64,000 bases of DNA from Desulfitobacterium dichloroeliminans LMG P-21439 (GTDB lineage: Bacteria; Bacillota; Desulfitobacteriia; Desulfitobacteriales; Desulfitobacteriaceae): NCBI RefSeq assembly GCF_000243135.2, contig NC_019903.1, positions 1,836,001-1,900,000 of the forward strand, in the 5' to 3' direction. Shown in pieces: positions 35,263 through 43,438 of the stretch. How positions within the stretch are numbered: position 1 is the first letter of the stretch; each line of letters begins with the position of its first letter. The notes beneath the pieces were generated by a model. That model was given only the letters and a program-made list of their open reading frames with translations. It was not told the DNA's origin and did not search any database. The translations under genes and the position numbers were made by a program.

Positions 35263-35573
35263 TTTAATCCTCCTTTGAAGTTTTTCAAGTCTACTTGAAA
35301 AACTCTAAAAACTTCAATTTACGAGGATTGTCTCATAGTTTCCGAGATGGGGCTATACACTACCTTATTAGGCGCTTACAGTATAGCTGCTTACTTGTAT
35401 ACAGGAAGTTCTACAAAGCTTAGAAATAACGCCATATAGTACCAGGGAAATTGATAGAAATACAATGAAATGAAATGAGATGTATTGATATTAGAGTTAT
35501 ACCCCATGAATAAGGAAATAGATACTCAGGTACATGATATGATATGTTTCGAGGTAGAAGGAGAGATGTTTCT

Positions 35574-37517
35574 ATGGCAACATTGTTTGACCCAATAAAA
35601 ATAGGTAATATGATAATGAAAAATAGAGTAGTAATGCCGCCCATGACGACAAATTTTCCGGATGAAGATGGCTTTGTTACACAACAATTAATTGACTATT
35701 ATTCTGAGAGAGCTAAAAGTGGAGTGGGTTTAATTATCGTAGAGGCTACCTACGGACGCAAGGATGGTAGAAGGAATTTTAGAAATATAAATATTTACGA
35801 TGATCGATATGTTTCGGGATTACTTAAACTTACTACCGAAATAAAGAAATATGGTGCGAAAGTAGCATTACAGATTGCACATGGGGGAAGAGAGTGCAGA
35901 CAAAGTGTTACCGGAACAAAACCGTTGGCTCCCTCCGCAGTTACAACCACATTTTCAGGTTATGGTCAAGGTGAAAACCCCATTACATTAACAAGCGATC
36001 AAATAGAAGAATTAGTAGAAAGCTATGCAGATGCTGCTAAAAGGGCCCAAGAAGCTGGCTTTGACGCAGTAGAAATCCATGGGGCACATGGATATCTGAT
36101 CAGTCAATTCCTTTCACCTGCAACGAATTATCGCAATGACAAATATGGTGGTGATTTAGAGGGTAGGGCTAGGTTTTTTATAGATGTAGTAAAATGTTGC
36201 AAAAAAAATGTAAGCGCCGATTTTCCTATTATAGCAAGAATTAATGCTAGTGACTATATGACAGATGGATTAACCTTAACAGAATCTGTACAAGCAGCTA
36301 AGCTTTTAGAAGGAGCAGGCGCTGATGCCATACACATTACTGCAGGCACTAATAGTTCCCACCCATATATGATGATGCCCGGAATGTTTATACCCAGAGG
36401 ATGTAATGTGGATGCAGCTAAAAAGTTTAAAGATACAATAAAAGTGCCAATAATTGTAGCCGGTCGTATTACTGACCCAGTATTAGCAAAAGATATCATC
36501 GAAATGAAAAGTGCTGATATGGTAGCAGTTGGAAGAGGTTTAATTGCTGATCCGGAATGGGTAAAAAAAGTTCAAGAAGGGGATTACCGTTCAATAAGAA
36601 CTTGTATCTCTTGTAATGAGGGATGTGTGCGCCGTTTGCATGGGGGCAAAGCGATAAGTTGCTCTTTAAATGCGACTGTAGGCAGAGAAATTGAATTGAA
36701 CCAAAATTTAGAAAATAATAAATTAGAGAAGAATGTTGTTGTTGTGGGGGGAGGACCGGCAGGTTTAGAATCAGCGAGAATAGCTGCTATTAAGGGCTGT
36801 AATGTAGTAATGTATGAGGAAAATAATAGACTTGGGGGACTATTGCCATTAGCCGCTGTTCCCTCAAAAAGAAGTGAGATACTTAATGTAATAAATTATT
36901 ATGAATATATTTTACCCAAAATGGGTGTGGAAATAAAACTAAATGAAAAGTTTACTATCGATTTAGCCCAAAGCATAAATCCAGATACAATAATTATTGC
37001 AACCGGTGGAAAATTTAATTATCCTCCCATAAAGGGGATTGATAACCCTCTGGTATTCACAGCTTACGATATATTGTCAGGGGTAAAGGAAGCAGGTAGA
37101 AATTGTGTAGTTGTTGGCGGCGGGTTAGTAGGTGTAGAAGTAGCAGAAAAGTTAGCAGAACAAAATAAGAGGGTAATGCTTGTTGAAATGAACGAGGTAA
37201 ATATAGAATCAGCGCGATCAGATACTGTTTATTATACCGATAGATTAAACGAATTAAATGTAGAAATCCACTCAAATACTTGTTTGTTAGAAATAACAGA
37301 TAGTAGCGTTATTCTCGATGAAAAAGGATGGAAAAAGACTATACATAATGTTGATGCAGTTATATTAGCAACTGGTGCAATGCCAAATACTAAACTAATT
37401 GAGGAACTCAAGAAGTATTTTCCTGAAGTATACGGCGTAGGAGATTGCGTGAAGCCTGGTAAAATAATAGATGCTGTTCATAGTGCAGCAGAAATTACTA
37501 TGAAAATTTTGAATTAA
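35574..37517 (+). CDS. OYE-type NADH:flavin oxidoreductase with FeS and FAD domains
   Basis: About 647 residues from the ATG at 35574 (AAGGAGAG 8 bases upstream). The N-terminal FMN barrel carries HGAHGYLISQFLSP and NYRNDKYGG, where the family keeps its active-site His and Tyr. A 4Fe-4S motif C-x2-C-x3-C-x11-C follows near residue 340 (CISCNEGC). The C-terminal half holds FAD (VVVGGGPAGLESAR) and NAD(P) (VVVGGGLVGVEVAE) sites. Relatives are 2,4-dienoyl-CoA reductase, 2-enoate reductase and BaiCD, so it probably reduces an activated C=C bond. The context ties it to the TRAP-amidohydrolase island. Confidence 0.9.
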   Translation: MATLFDPIKIGNMIMKNRVVMPPMTTNFPDEDGFVTQQLIDYYSERAKSGVGLIIVEATYGRKDGRRNFRNINIYDDRYVSGLLKLTTEIKKYGAKVALQIAHGGRECRQSVTGTKPLAPSAVTTTFSGYGQGENPITLTSDQIEELVESYADAAKRAQEAGFDAVEIHGAHGYLISQFLSPATNYRNDKYGGDLEGRARFFIDVVKCCKKNVSADFPIIARINASDYMTDGLTLTESVQAAKLLEGAGADAIHITAGTNSSHPYMMMPGMFIPRGCNVDAAKKFKDTIKVPIIVAGRITDPVLAKDIIEMKSADMVAVGRGLIADPEWVKKVQEGDYRSIRTCISCNEGCVRRLHGGKAISCSLNATVGREIELNQNLENNKLEKNVVVVGGGPAGLESARIAAIKGCNVVMYEENNRLGGLLPLAAVPSKRSEILNVINYYEYILPKMGVEIKLNEKFTIDLAQSINPDTIIIATGGKFNYPPIKGIDNPLVFTAYDILSGVKEAGRNCVVVGGGLVGVEVAEKLAEQNKRVMLVEMNEVNIESARSDTVYYTDRLNELNVEIHSNTCLLEITDSSVILDEKGWKKTIHNVDAVILATGAMPNTKLIEELKKYFPEVYGVGDCVKPGKIIDAVHSAAEITMKILN

Positions 37518-37620
37518 AACGATAGGGGTATTAGCTTAGTGGGATGTCGTAAAACACTACGCCCAAATTCTAGGTTTGTGGTTATGACCAGGCTACCACG
37601 CTCATAGCGTTCAGAGCAGA

Positions 37621-37742
37621 GAATACAGGTGAACTCAAACCATTAAATAGTCTTTAACTCATATATTAAATAGCCTGGTAAGCTGATTTTGTCTAGAAAT
37701 CAGCTTACCAGGCTAAAATTATGCTTACCCTCACCTGTATTC
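37621..37742. repeat. Nested inverted repeat (122 bp)
   Basis: The outer arms GAATACAGGTGA (37621-37632) and TCACCTGTATTC (37731-37742) match perfectly. Within them sits a 19-bp-stem hairpin (37671-37715). The arrangement resembles a small non-coding mobile repeat or a structured RNA end. No target duplication is evident. Confidence 0.55.
37671..37715. terminator. Strong intrinsic terminator hairpin
   Basis: TAGCCTGGTAAGCTGATTT pairs perfectly with AAATCAGCTTACCAGGCTA around a 7-base loop, followed by AAAATT. It lies 150 bases after the flavin reductase gene. Confidence 0.7.
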
Positions 37743-37893
37743 ATTTACATACTTTACATAATATTCATTATAGGACCCAATAAAAAAGTTATAATCGTCT
37801 TCATTTGCTTAATATAATCCTCCCTCTTTCGATAATAGTATCATCTAGATAATATTCGTGTTTGTAGGATGACAGTTAATTATCATTAGCTGA

Positions 37894-38124
37894 TTAGCGT
37901 TTAATTCTAAAGGCTCTCTTAGACTGCTCTCCTTTGAGTGAATCAATCTCCTCAGTGTTCACGAGGATTTCCTCGATTTCAACTCCTACATAATCAGCTG
38001 TTGATTCGATACACTGACAGCAATTATCACAGATTTTATTGCTGTCTAACTCGCAGCAGTCACATTCGCCACATTCTGTACATAAGCGGTCTTCAATGAC
38101 ACAGGGTTCTCCATATGATTTCAT
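37894..38124 (-). CDS. Small cysteine-rich protein
   Basis: About 76 residues from the ATG at 38124 (MKSYGEPC); GGAG lies 12 bases upstream, and a TTG at 38142 is also in frame. The first half holds ten Cys in CxxCGxCDCC and CDNCCQC clusters, suited to bind zinc or an iron-sulfur cluster. The second half is acidic, then basic. I do not recognise a named family. Four tandem operator-like repeats upstream suggest metal- or iron-responsive control. Confidence 0.65.
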   Translation of the reverse strand: MKSYGEPCVIEDRLCTECGECDCCELDSNKICDNCCQCIESTADYVGVEIEEILVNTEEIDSLKGEQSKRAFRIKR

Positions 38125-38172
38125 ATGTATTATACACTCCAATATCGTTATTTATGGTAATGGTCATATTTG

Positions 38173-38243
38173 TGATAATAATATTATCTCTGATTATAAT
38201 ATCATTTATGATTATAATTTCATTAATGAGAATAACATTATAA
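38173..38243 (-). promoter_or_regulatory. Four tandem 18-bp operator-like repeats
   Basis: Units TGATAATAATATTATCTC (38173), TGATTATAATATCATTTA (38191), TGATTATAATTTCATTAA (38209) and TGAGAATAACATTATAA (38227) follow without gaps. The clearest has a TGAT-N6-ATCA dyad. The AT-rich TGATAAT pattern resembles Fur-family boxes. They lie about 50-120 bases upstream of the Cys-rich protein gene. Confidence 0.55.
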
Positions 38244-38290
38244 TACAATTATTTTTATTTATAATAATTCTATTTAAAAAAATATAGGTG

Positions 38291-39334
38291 CTAAGGCACG
38301 AAAAATCCCGGAGTATTATTAAAGGCCTCTGGGCCGTTCGTAAAGTTTTTTAAAGCAGAGCGTGTTCGTATTTTAGCCAATCCTTGATCCAATAATTCTA
38401 TTGTATCCTGATAACGCTGATCACTGCCTAATAGGACAAGTAATAGATCCCCATCCCCTCTCGTTACATAGGTAACGAGGCATTGTCCTGCTTCGGTAGT
38501 TGTTCCGGTCTTAAGTCCTTTATCTCCTGGATAAACTCCTAAGAGCTGATTGGTATTGGAGAACTCTCTGATCTGCTTCCATCCATTCACATCAGTCCAT
38601 TCAATTGTAGATTTCTTCAGCTTTACATATGACATAAGCTCAGGATTTTGAGTGAATTTCGCAGCAATTCTAGCCAAATCTTGTGCTGTAGTATACTGCT
38701 GGGGTGCTGACAAGCCGTGAGCTGTTTGAACCTTTGTATCAGTACATCCCAATTGAGTAGCATACTGGTTCGTCTTATCAATAAAGTTTTCGAGAGTACC
38801 ATATGCAGCAACAGCTAAAGCATTAGCGGCATCATTAGCACTTGCAACATACAAGGCAGTAATTAAGTCCTTAACAAGAATCTTGTCACCGGGTTTAAGG
38901 CCCAGGACTGATCCCTCCACCATAACCTCCTTGCCTACAGTTACCTCTTCTGTCTCTTGTAGTTTTTCATAAACGACTAGTCCTGTTAAGAGTTTAATGG
39001 TACTCGCCGGTGCTCTTTGGATATCTTTATTTTTCTCTAAGAGCCTCTCCCCTGTTCTAAGATTAACCATTAGATAACTAGAATCTTCAGGACGTGCAGG
39101 ATCACTGGAATCATTCACTTTGTTGGTAGGAAAAGTGCTTTTCGGGGCAGTGTTCCCAGCGCTTATTTGGGTAGTACCTGATGCTGAATAAGCCAATTCA
39201 GAGGTGTTTTGTGCTTGGAGCGTCCTTGCTAATCCTGAAAATGTTGGCAGATTAGGGTAAAAGCTTAAAACGATTACCGCTAAAGCAATAATCGTTGTGA
39301 ATCTTATAGTTCTTCTTTTAGTATTCTTATTCAT
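38291..39334 (-). CDS. D-alanyl-D-alanine carboxypeptidase (DacF/PBP5-type, S11)
   Basis: About 347 residues from the ATG at 39334 (GAAGG 6 bases upstream). An N-terminal membrane segment (about residues 11-27) leads to a linker and the peptidase. The catalytic motifs are SxxK (Ser111-Lys114 in PASTIK), SxN (SAND) and KTG (GLKTGTTTEAG). It trims the terminal D-Ala from peptidoglycan stem peptides outside the membrane. The C-terminal domain of classical PBP5 appears absent, so the chain is short. Close relatives function in vegetative cells or sporulation. Confidence 0.9.
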   Translation of the reverse strand: MNKNTKRRTIRFTTIIALAVIVLSFYPNLPTFSGLARTLQAQNTSELAYSASGTTQISAGNTAPKSTFPTNKVNDSSDPARPEDSSYLMVNLRTGERLLEKNKDIQRAPASTIKLLTGLVVYEKLQETEEVTVGKEVMVEGSVLGLKPGDKILVKDLITALYVASANDAANALAVAAYGTLENFIDKTNQYATQLGCTDTKVQTAHGLSAPQQYTTAQDLARIAAKFTQNPELMSYVKLKKSTIEWTDVNGWKQIREFSNTNQLLGVYPGDKGLKTGTTTEAGQCLVTYVTRGDGDLLLVLLGSDQRYQDTIELLDQGLAKIRTRSALKNFTNGPEAFNNTPGFFVP

Positions 39335-39395
39335 AGCTTGCCTTCTTTTATAAGTATATAGAGCTGACAATTCATGTAGGTAGTTCACCTTGGCC

Positions 39396-39437
39396 CAATC
39401 TTAACTCGATCTCAATCTTAATCTCGATCCCAATCTG
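39396..39437. repeat. Degenerate hexanucleotide repeat
   Basis: Seven units of AATCTC/GATCTC type (consensus about RATCYC) run head to tail in the gap upstream of the dacF-like gene. They are degenerate. No function is evident. Confidence 0.4.
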
Positions 39438-39542
39438 AACGTCGCGTATAAACTGTCTCGCTCTTATATAATAAAGAATTTTGATATTTTGAGCAAGCTT
39501 TATAGTTCAATATAAAACAAAAATGAGTTACAACATCGACAA

Positions 39543-40370
39543 TTACCGAAGATGCTCATGATTTTGTTGCCAGACAGATACAAATGGATAAGGGTTTACC
39601 CATTCTCCGTTTGGCAGTTCGATGCCAAAGTGTAAGTGGTCTGGCGTTGTTAAAGCATCACCTGAATGGCCTAAGGTACCCAAAGAATCTCCCTTTTTGA
39701 CTTTTTGACCCATTATAAGCTTAGGGTCGATGGTTTGCAGATGAGCATAGTAATAGTAATTACCATCCTCTCCTCGAACACCAACTCGTTCCCCTCCCAG
39801 TCGATTCCAACCTAACTTTTCAATTACACCGTCGCTGACACTGACAACGGGGAGCCCTTCCGCCCCAAAAATATCAGTTCCCTCATGGTGACGGATCCCG
39901 CCTTCCCTGTCCGCGCCAAAAGTATCAACAAACCAAACTTCACCAATCACCGGAAAAACAAAACGATTTGGCTCATAGAGAGGATGAGTTAAAAGAACCT
40001 CTCGACGCCGGAGTAGTTGCTTGATCGTTTCTTTTTTAATCTGTATAACCTCATTCTGCCAAGCTAAATCTTCAAAAGAAATGCCTTGCTCAAGCTGCCT
40101 GATGAGGTAGGCCTGCTCTGTTTCCGCGACTGTACTTCTCAGAGCAATTAGATCAGCCCAGCCCGTCGCTGACAGGTTTTGGCCTTCCTTTTGGGAGTGC
40201 AAAATGAGATGAGCTGATAAATTAGTAAGGTAAGGATAGATATCTGAAGAAATCCTGGGAGGCATATGTAAGCCTTTCCATAAAGATAAGCTGATCACCA
40301 CGACAACTACGGCCTTTATAATTAACATCCAAAACCTTCCTCGAGCCTTGAATCTCTTGCGAAATCTCAT
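39543..40370 (-). CDS. M23 family metallopeptidase (LytM-like)
   Basis: 275 residues with an N-terminal membrane anchor (about residues 14-33). The peptidase domain is C-terminal, with zinc ligands in RHHEGTDIF (His and Asp) and HLHFGIEL (His); YYYAHL supplies the catalytic His region. M23 enzymes cleave peptide cross-links in peptidoglycan, or regulate amidases when degenerate; here the motif residues are intact. It lies between the carboxypeptidase and LysM genes, all on the minus strand and all wall-related. Confidence 0.9.
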   Translation of the reverse strand: MRFRKRFKARGRFWMLIIKAVVVVVISLSLWKGLHMPPRISSDIYPYLTNLSAHLILHSQKEGQNLSATGWADLIALRSTVAETEQAYLIRQLEQGISFEDLAWQNEVIQIKKETIKQLLRRREVLLTHPLYEPNRFVFPVIGEVWFVDTFGADREGGIRHHEGTDIFGAEGLPVVSVSDGVIEKLGWNRLGGERVGVRGEDGNYYYYAHLQTIDPKLIMGQKVKKGDSLGTLGHSGDALTTPDHLHFGIELPNGEWVNPYPFVSVWQQNHEHLR

Positions 40371-40427
40371 TCACCTCTCCCCCTCTCTACAATTAGTATG
40401 GGGAGAGAGCTCGGGTTAGAAGTATTA

Positions 40428-40778
40428 CTAAGGCTGTAGCGGGTCAGCAGGTGTGTAAATTACTTGACCCGTCTGAATAGTAGAATCCGTGAGTTGATTA
40501 AATTCCATAATTTTTAGAACAAGTGTACGGGTATCAATTTGTAGGCCAGTGTTTTCGGCCAAGGACCAGAGCGTATCACCGGATTGAACAATTTGGGGTT
40601 GAAAGGTTAGGGCTTCTACCTTACTATTTGCTTGATTCCAATCCCAGACAAACCATCCCATCCCTCCAAAAATAACGAAAAAAAGTAATAAATATGAACA
40701 AAATTGCCGTTGTAGTTTTCTCATGCGGTAATTTCTATAATTCCGGTAATGGCGTATTGAAGAAGTGCAAGTACTCAT
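40428..40778 (-). CDS. LysM-domain membrane protein (YneA-like)
   Basis: 116 residues. One membrane segment (about residues 28-47) precedes a C-terminal LysM domain (VQSGDTLWSLAENTGL). The gene is divergent from lexA and shares its SOS-box region. The same arrangement exists in Bacillus, where YneA blocks cell division during DNA damage. The domain order also matches, so an SOS-induced division inhibitor is likely, though sequence identity was not checked. The downstream M23 gene could share the transcript. Confidence 0.78.
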   Translation of the reverse strand: MSTCTSSIRHYRNYRNYRMRKLQRQFCSYLLLFFVIFGGMGWFVWDWNQANSKVEALTFQPQIVQSGDTLWSLAENTGLQIDTRTLVLKIMEFNQLTDSTIQTGQVIYTPADPLQP

Positions 40779-40820
40779 AATGAATAATCCTCCTTAATGT
40801 TCCCTTAAAACAGAATAGAC

Positions 40821-40834
40821 CGAACATAAGTTCT
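40821..40834. promoter_or_regulatory. LexA box (SOS), yneA-side
   Basis: CGAACATAAGTTCT fits the Gram-positive LexA box CGAAC-N4-GTTCG at 13 of 14 positions of the core pattern (ending GTTCT). It lies 43 bases upstream of the LysM gene start. Confidence 0.6.
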
Positions 40835-40879
40835 TGAGAACAGTATAAAGGAGAAAGTGTTATTTAGTCAATAGTCTTT

Positions 40880-40893
40880 CGAACATTTGTTTG
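40880..40893. promoter_or_regulatory. LexA box (SOS), lexA-side
   Basis: CGAACATTTGTTTG closely matches the Gram-positive LexA box. It overlaps the -35 region of the lexA promoter, so LexA bound here would repress its own gene. Confidence 0.78.
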
Positions 40894-40919
40894 CATCAAA
40901 ATGAATTTAATGGTACAAT
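40891..40919 (+). promoter_or_regulatory. lexA promoter
   Basis: TTGCAT (40891-40896) and TACAAT (40914-40919) are 17 bases apart, 29 bases before the lexA start. The -35 overlaps the SOS box. Confidence 0.65.
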
Positions 40920-40947
40920 AGGTGCATAAATACATAGGGGGGATTGG

Positions 40948-41556
40948 ATGTATCTTGATTTATCACAAAGACAAACTGATATTTTAGAGTTTATAAAACG
41001 GGTTATTCGCGAAAAAGGCTACCCTCCCTCCGTCCGCGAAATCGGCGATGCTGTGGGCTTGATGTCGAGTTCGACTGTCCATGGTCATCTACAAACTCTC
41101 GAAGAAAAAGGATACATACGCCGTGATCCAACAAAGCCTCGGGCTATTGAGATATTGGGCAGTGATGCGGATGAAAAGCGAACAGTTTTTGTGCCGATTA
41201 TCGGTCGAGTTACAGCTGGTCAACCCATCTTAGCTGAAGAAAACATCGAAGATACGTTCCCTCTCCCTGTTGATTTAGTAAACTCTGATACGGTTTTTAT
41301 GCTCAGAGTTAAAGGAGAAAGCATGATCGATGCCGGAATCATGGATGGGGATCTTATCTTAGTTCGACAACAGCAAGTTGCCCGCAATGGTGAGATAGTC
41401 GTTGCTATGATTGGTGAAGAAGCTACAGTTAAACGCTTCTATAAGGAAAAAACTTTGATTCGACTACAACCCGAAAATCAATACATGGAACCCATTTATT
41501 CTCAAGACGTCGTCGTTTTAGGGAAAGTGATTGGGGTATTTCGTCTTTTGCATTAA
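40948..41556 (+). CDS. lexA: SOS repressor LexA
   Basis: 202 residues. An N-terminal winged helix ([20 protein letters not shown]) binds the SOS boxes. The self-cleavage site is Ala-Gly in VTAGQP. The Ser/Lys catalytic pair sits in GESMID and TVKRFYKE. RecA filaments trigger cleavage after DNA damage and release LexA targets such as the divergent LysM gene. G-rich AGGGGGGA precedes the ATG. Confidence 0.97.
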   Translation: MYLDLSQRQTDILEFIKRVIREKGYPPSVREIGDAVGLMSSSTVHGHLQTLEEKGYIRRDPTKPRAIEILGSDADEKRTVFVPIIGRVTAGQPILAEENIEDTFPLPVDLVNSDTVFMLRVKGESMIDAGIMDGDLILVRQQQVARNGEIVVAMIGEEATVKRFYKEKTLIRLQPENQYMEPIYSQDVVVLGKVIGVFRLLH

Positions 41557-41578
41557 TTTCACATTTCTTATTTAATGA

Positions 41579-41627
41579 AAAACAGACACAAAAGAGGGGT
41601 TATGGCCTTCTTTTGTGTCTGTTTTTT
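41579..41627. terminator. Bidirectional terminator between lexA and ddl
   Basis: AAACAGACACAAAAGA pairs with TCTTTTGTGTCTGTTT and is followed by T residues on the plus strand and A/T-rich sequence on the other. It serves the convergent genes. Confidence 0.85.
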
Positions 41628-41654
41628 ATCCCATTTATACTATTGGAGACTACC

Positions 41655-42740
41655 TTAAACCGATATTTTCCTTGAACGACTATCTTTAAAGCGCTCAAAG
41701 CCTAATTCAATCAAACGAGTGATCAGTTCAGAGTATGGAATTCCGCTCGCTTCCCAAAGCTTAGGATACATGGAAATTTGGGTGAAGCCAGGCATAGTAT
41801 TGATTTCATTGATATAGATCTGATTATCTTTGGTAACGAAGAAATCCACTCGACTTAATCCACAGGCTTCAACGGCGTGGAAGGCTTGCACAGCTTTTTC
41901 TTGTAGACTGCTGACCACTTGGGGATCAAGTACTGCAGGAATCACTAAGCGTGAGCCGGTATCGATGTATTTGGCTTCATAATCATAAAAGTCCTTAGAG
42001 GGAAGAATCTCTCCGGGGACACTGGCCTGAGCCTCATCATTGCCAAGTACACTGAGCTCAATTTCTCGACCGATGATGTTTTTCTCAACCACAATTTTGC
42101 GGTCGTATTCAGCTGCTAATTTAAGTGCTTTAAGTAGTTCTTCAGGACTGTTTGCCTTAGATATACCTACACTGGAGCCCAAATTGGCTGGTTTAACAAA
42201 GCAAGGATAGCCAAGGGATTGTTCAATACTTTTAAGTACTTTTTCCATGTTTTTATGCAGTGTTTCTCTGAGGATGGTGAGATACGGAGCTTGTGGCAGG
42301 CCGGCTTGGGTAAAAACCGCCTTCATGCGGTCTTTATCCATCCCTAAAGCTGAGCCTAGGACCCCTGAGCCTGCGTAGGGAACATTTGCCATTTCAAATA
42401 ATCCTTGGATTGTACCATCTTCGCCGAATGGTCCGTGCAGGACGGGGAAAATGAAGTCAAACTTCCCGTTGTGAGGAAGTTGACTACCATCTAAGGCTAT
42501 AAAGTGTGGATTAGAGGGGTCATGAATGAGATTAACTTGAATACCGTGAATAGACGAATCGCTTTGCCAATCTACGGGGTTTACTCCCCAGTGCCATTGA
42601 CCGGATTTGGAAATTCCGATGGTTTGAACTTCGTATTTTTCAGAATCTATTGCTTTGAGTACAGATGTAGCAGAATTCAGAGAGACCTCGTGTTCTCCGG
42701 ATTGTCCTCCAAAGAGAAGAACTATTCTTTGCCTTGTCAT
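41655..42740 (-). CDS. ddl: D-alanine--D-alanine ligase
   Basis: 361 residues. It joins two D-Ala with ATP for peptidoglycan precursors. The N-terminal domain shows LLFGGQSGEHEVSLNSA. The ATP-grasp region includes FVKPANLGSSVGI and the metal-binding end VDFFVTKDNQIYINEINTMPG. The Tyr usual for D-Ala specificity is in the TSMYPK-like ISMYPK segment. The upstream ribosome binding site is weak (GAGAGG about 13 bases away). Confidence 0.95.
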   Translation of the reverse strand: MTRQRIVLLFGGQSGEHEVSLNSATSVLKAIDSEKYEVQTIGISKSGQWHWGVNPVDWQSDSSIHGIQVNLIHDPSNPHFIALDGSQLPHNGKFDFIFPVLHGPFGEDGTIQGLFEMANVPYAGSGVLGSALGMDKDRMKAVFTQAGLPQAPYLTILRETLHKNMEKVLKSIEQSLGYPCFVKPANLGSSVGISKANSPEELLKALKLAAEYDRKIVVEKNIIGREIELSVLGNDEAQASVPGEILPSKDFYDYEAKYIDTGSRLVIPAVLDPQVVSSLQEKAVQAFHAVEACGLSRVDFFVTKDNQIYINEINTMPGFTQISMYPKLWEASGIPYSELITRLIELGFERFKDSRSRKISV

Positions 42741-42861
42741 GATATGTACCCATCCTCTCTGCTGGCATTTTTAATTCTCTATACTATATGCAAATTGCTA
42801 AAAAAGCTACTATATCATTATTCAATATCAATCAAGCAATTATCAATCATCAATCAATAGC

Positions 42862-43428
42862 TTAATCAATTGCTCCGAAACGGTTCAAGGGCCAATAACG
42901 AAATAACGTCATTCCGGAGATGTTTTCAATGGGTAAAAAGCCCCATTCCCGAGAATCGGCACTGTTATTTCTGTTATCTCCCATGACAAATACTGAGCCA
43001 TCCGGAACGACTAGGGGCTCAATAGTTTTGATCTGAGGTTCCATAACATAGGGCTCATCGATGGGCTTACCATTGATATAGGTTTTGTGTTTATTAATCT
43101 CAATGGTATCTCCCGGTAAGGCCACTATACGTTTGATAAAATCATCGGAGGAGTGTGCACTTGAAGGCGGATGGAAAACAATAATATCGCCTCGTTCGAA
43201 TTCCCCAAAATATTTAAAGAATAGCTTATCAACGATCACGCGATCTTGCAATTGGATGGTTGTAAGCATGGATCCGGTAGGAATAATTCTTGCCTCTAAT
43301 ACATAGGTGCGAATTAACCATGATAGAGCAAAGGCGATAATGACTATTTCAACAATCTCAAGAACAAATTTTAGGGTGCTTTTCCCGGGTTTATGCAGGA
43401 TTTTATCTATATAGCGTTCATTTTCCAC
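42862..43428 (-). CDS. lepB: Signal peptidase I
   Basis: About 188 residues from the GTG at 43428 (GAGG 8 bases upstream, overlapping the end of the preceding gene); a GTG at 43437 is also in frame. One membrane helix (about residues 20-38) precedes the catalytic Ser in IPTGSM, the catalytic Lys in FIKRIVALPGD, and GDNRNNSADSREWG. It removes signal peptides outside the membrane. It may be co-transcribed with the ynbB-like gene. Confidence 0.93.
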   Translation of the reverse strand: MENERYIDKILHKPGKSTLKFVLEIVEIVIIAFALSWLIRTYVLEARIIPTGSMLTTIQLQDRVIVDKLFFKYFGEFERGDIIVFHPPSSAHSSDDFIKRIVALPGDTIEINKHKTYINGKPIDEPYVMEPQIKTIEPLVVPDGSVFVMGDNRNNSADSREWGFLPIENISGMTLFRYWPLNRFGAID

Positions 43429-43438
43429 ACTGTACACC

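Larger units (their letters stand above)
32855..35379 (-). mobile_element. Complete IS66-family insertion sequence
   Basis: 2525 bp. The ends are inverted repeats GTAAGCG-C-AA-AAG---GTGTATAG at 32855 and its complement ending CGCTTAC at 35379. An exact 8-bp target duplication AGTATAGC flanks it (32847-32854 and 35380-35387), as expected for IS66. It carries tnpA, tnpB and tnpC on the minus strand, all with intact frames. Confidence 0.92.
32830..35410. repeat. 12-bp inverted repeat split by the IS66 element
   Basis: AACTTCCTGTAT (32830-32841) and ATACAGGAAGTT (35399-35410) are perfect complements. When the element and one target copy are removed they lie about 24 bases apart and form a hairpin after the TAXI gene. 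The transposon therefore landed in the loop of what was probably a terminator or regulatory hairpin. Confidence 0.65.
37518..37893. other. Intergenic region with nested palindromes
   Basis: 376 bases without a gene. It holds the terminator at 37671-37715 inside a wider inverted repeat (37621-37742), which ends the reductase transcript. The rest shows no recognisable motif. Confidence 0.5.

Noticed and set aside
37057-37275. Leu/Tyr-rich minus-strand frame inside the flavin reductase gene
   Set aside because: It is the antisense shadow of a well-supported gene, with no start signal.
38039-38287. 82-residue Asn/Ile-rich plus-strand frame
   Set aside because: It is a translation of the AT-rich tandem operator repeats; no ribosome binding site precedes it.
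39396-39437. Degenerate hexamer run as a CRISPR or minisatellite
   Set aside because: Units are only six bases with frequent mismatches and no spacer structure.
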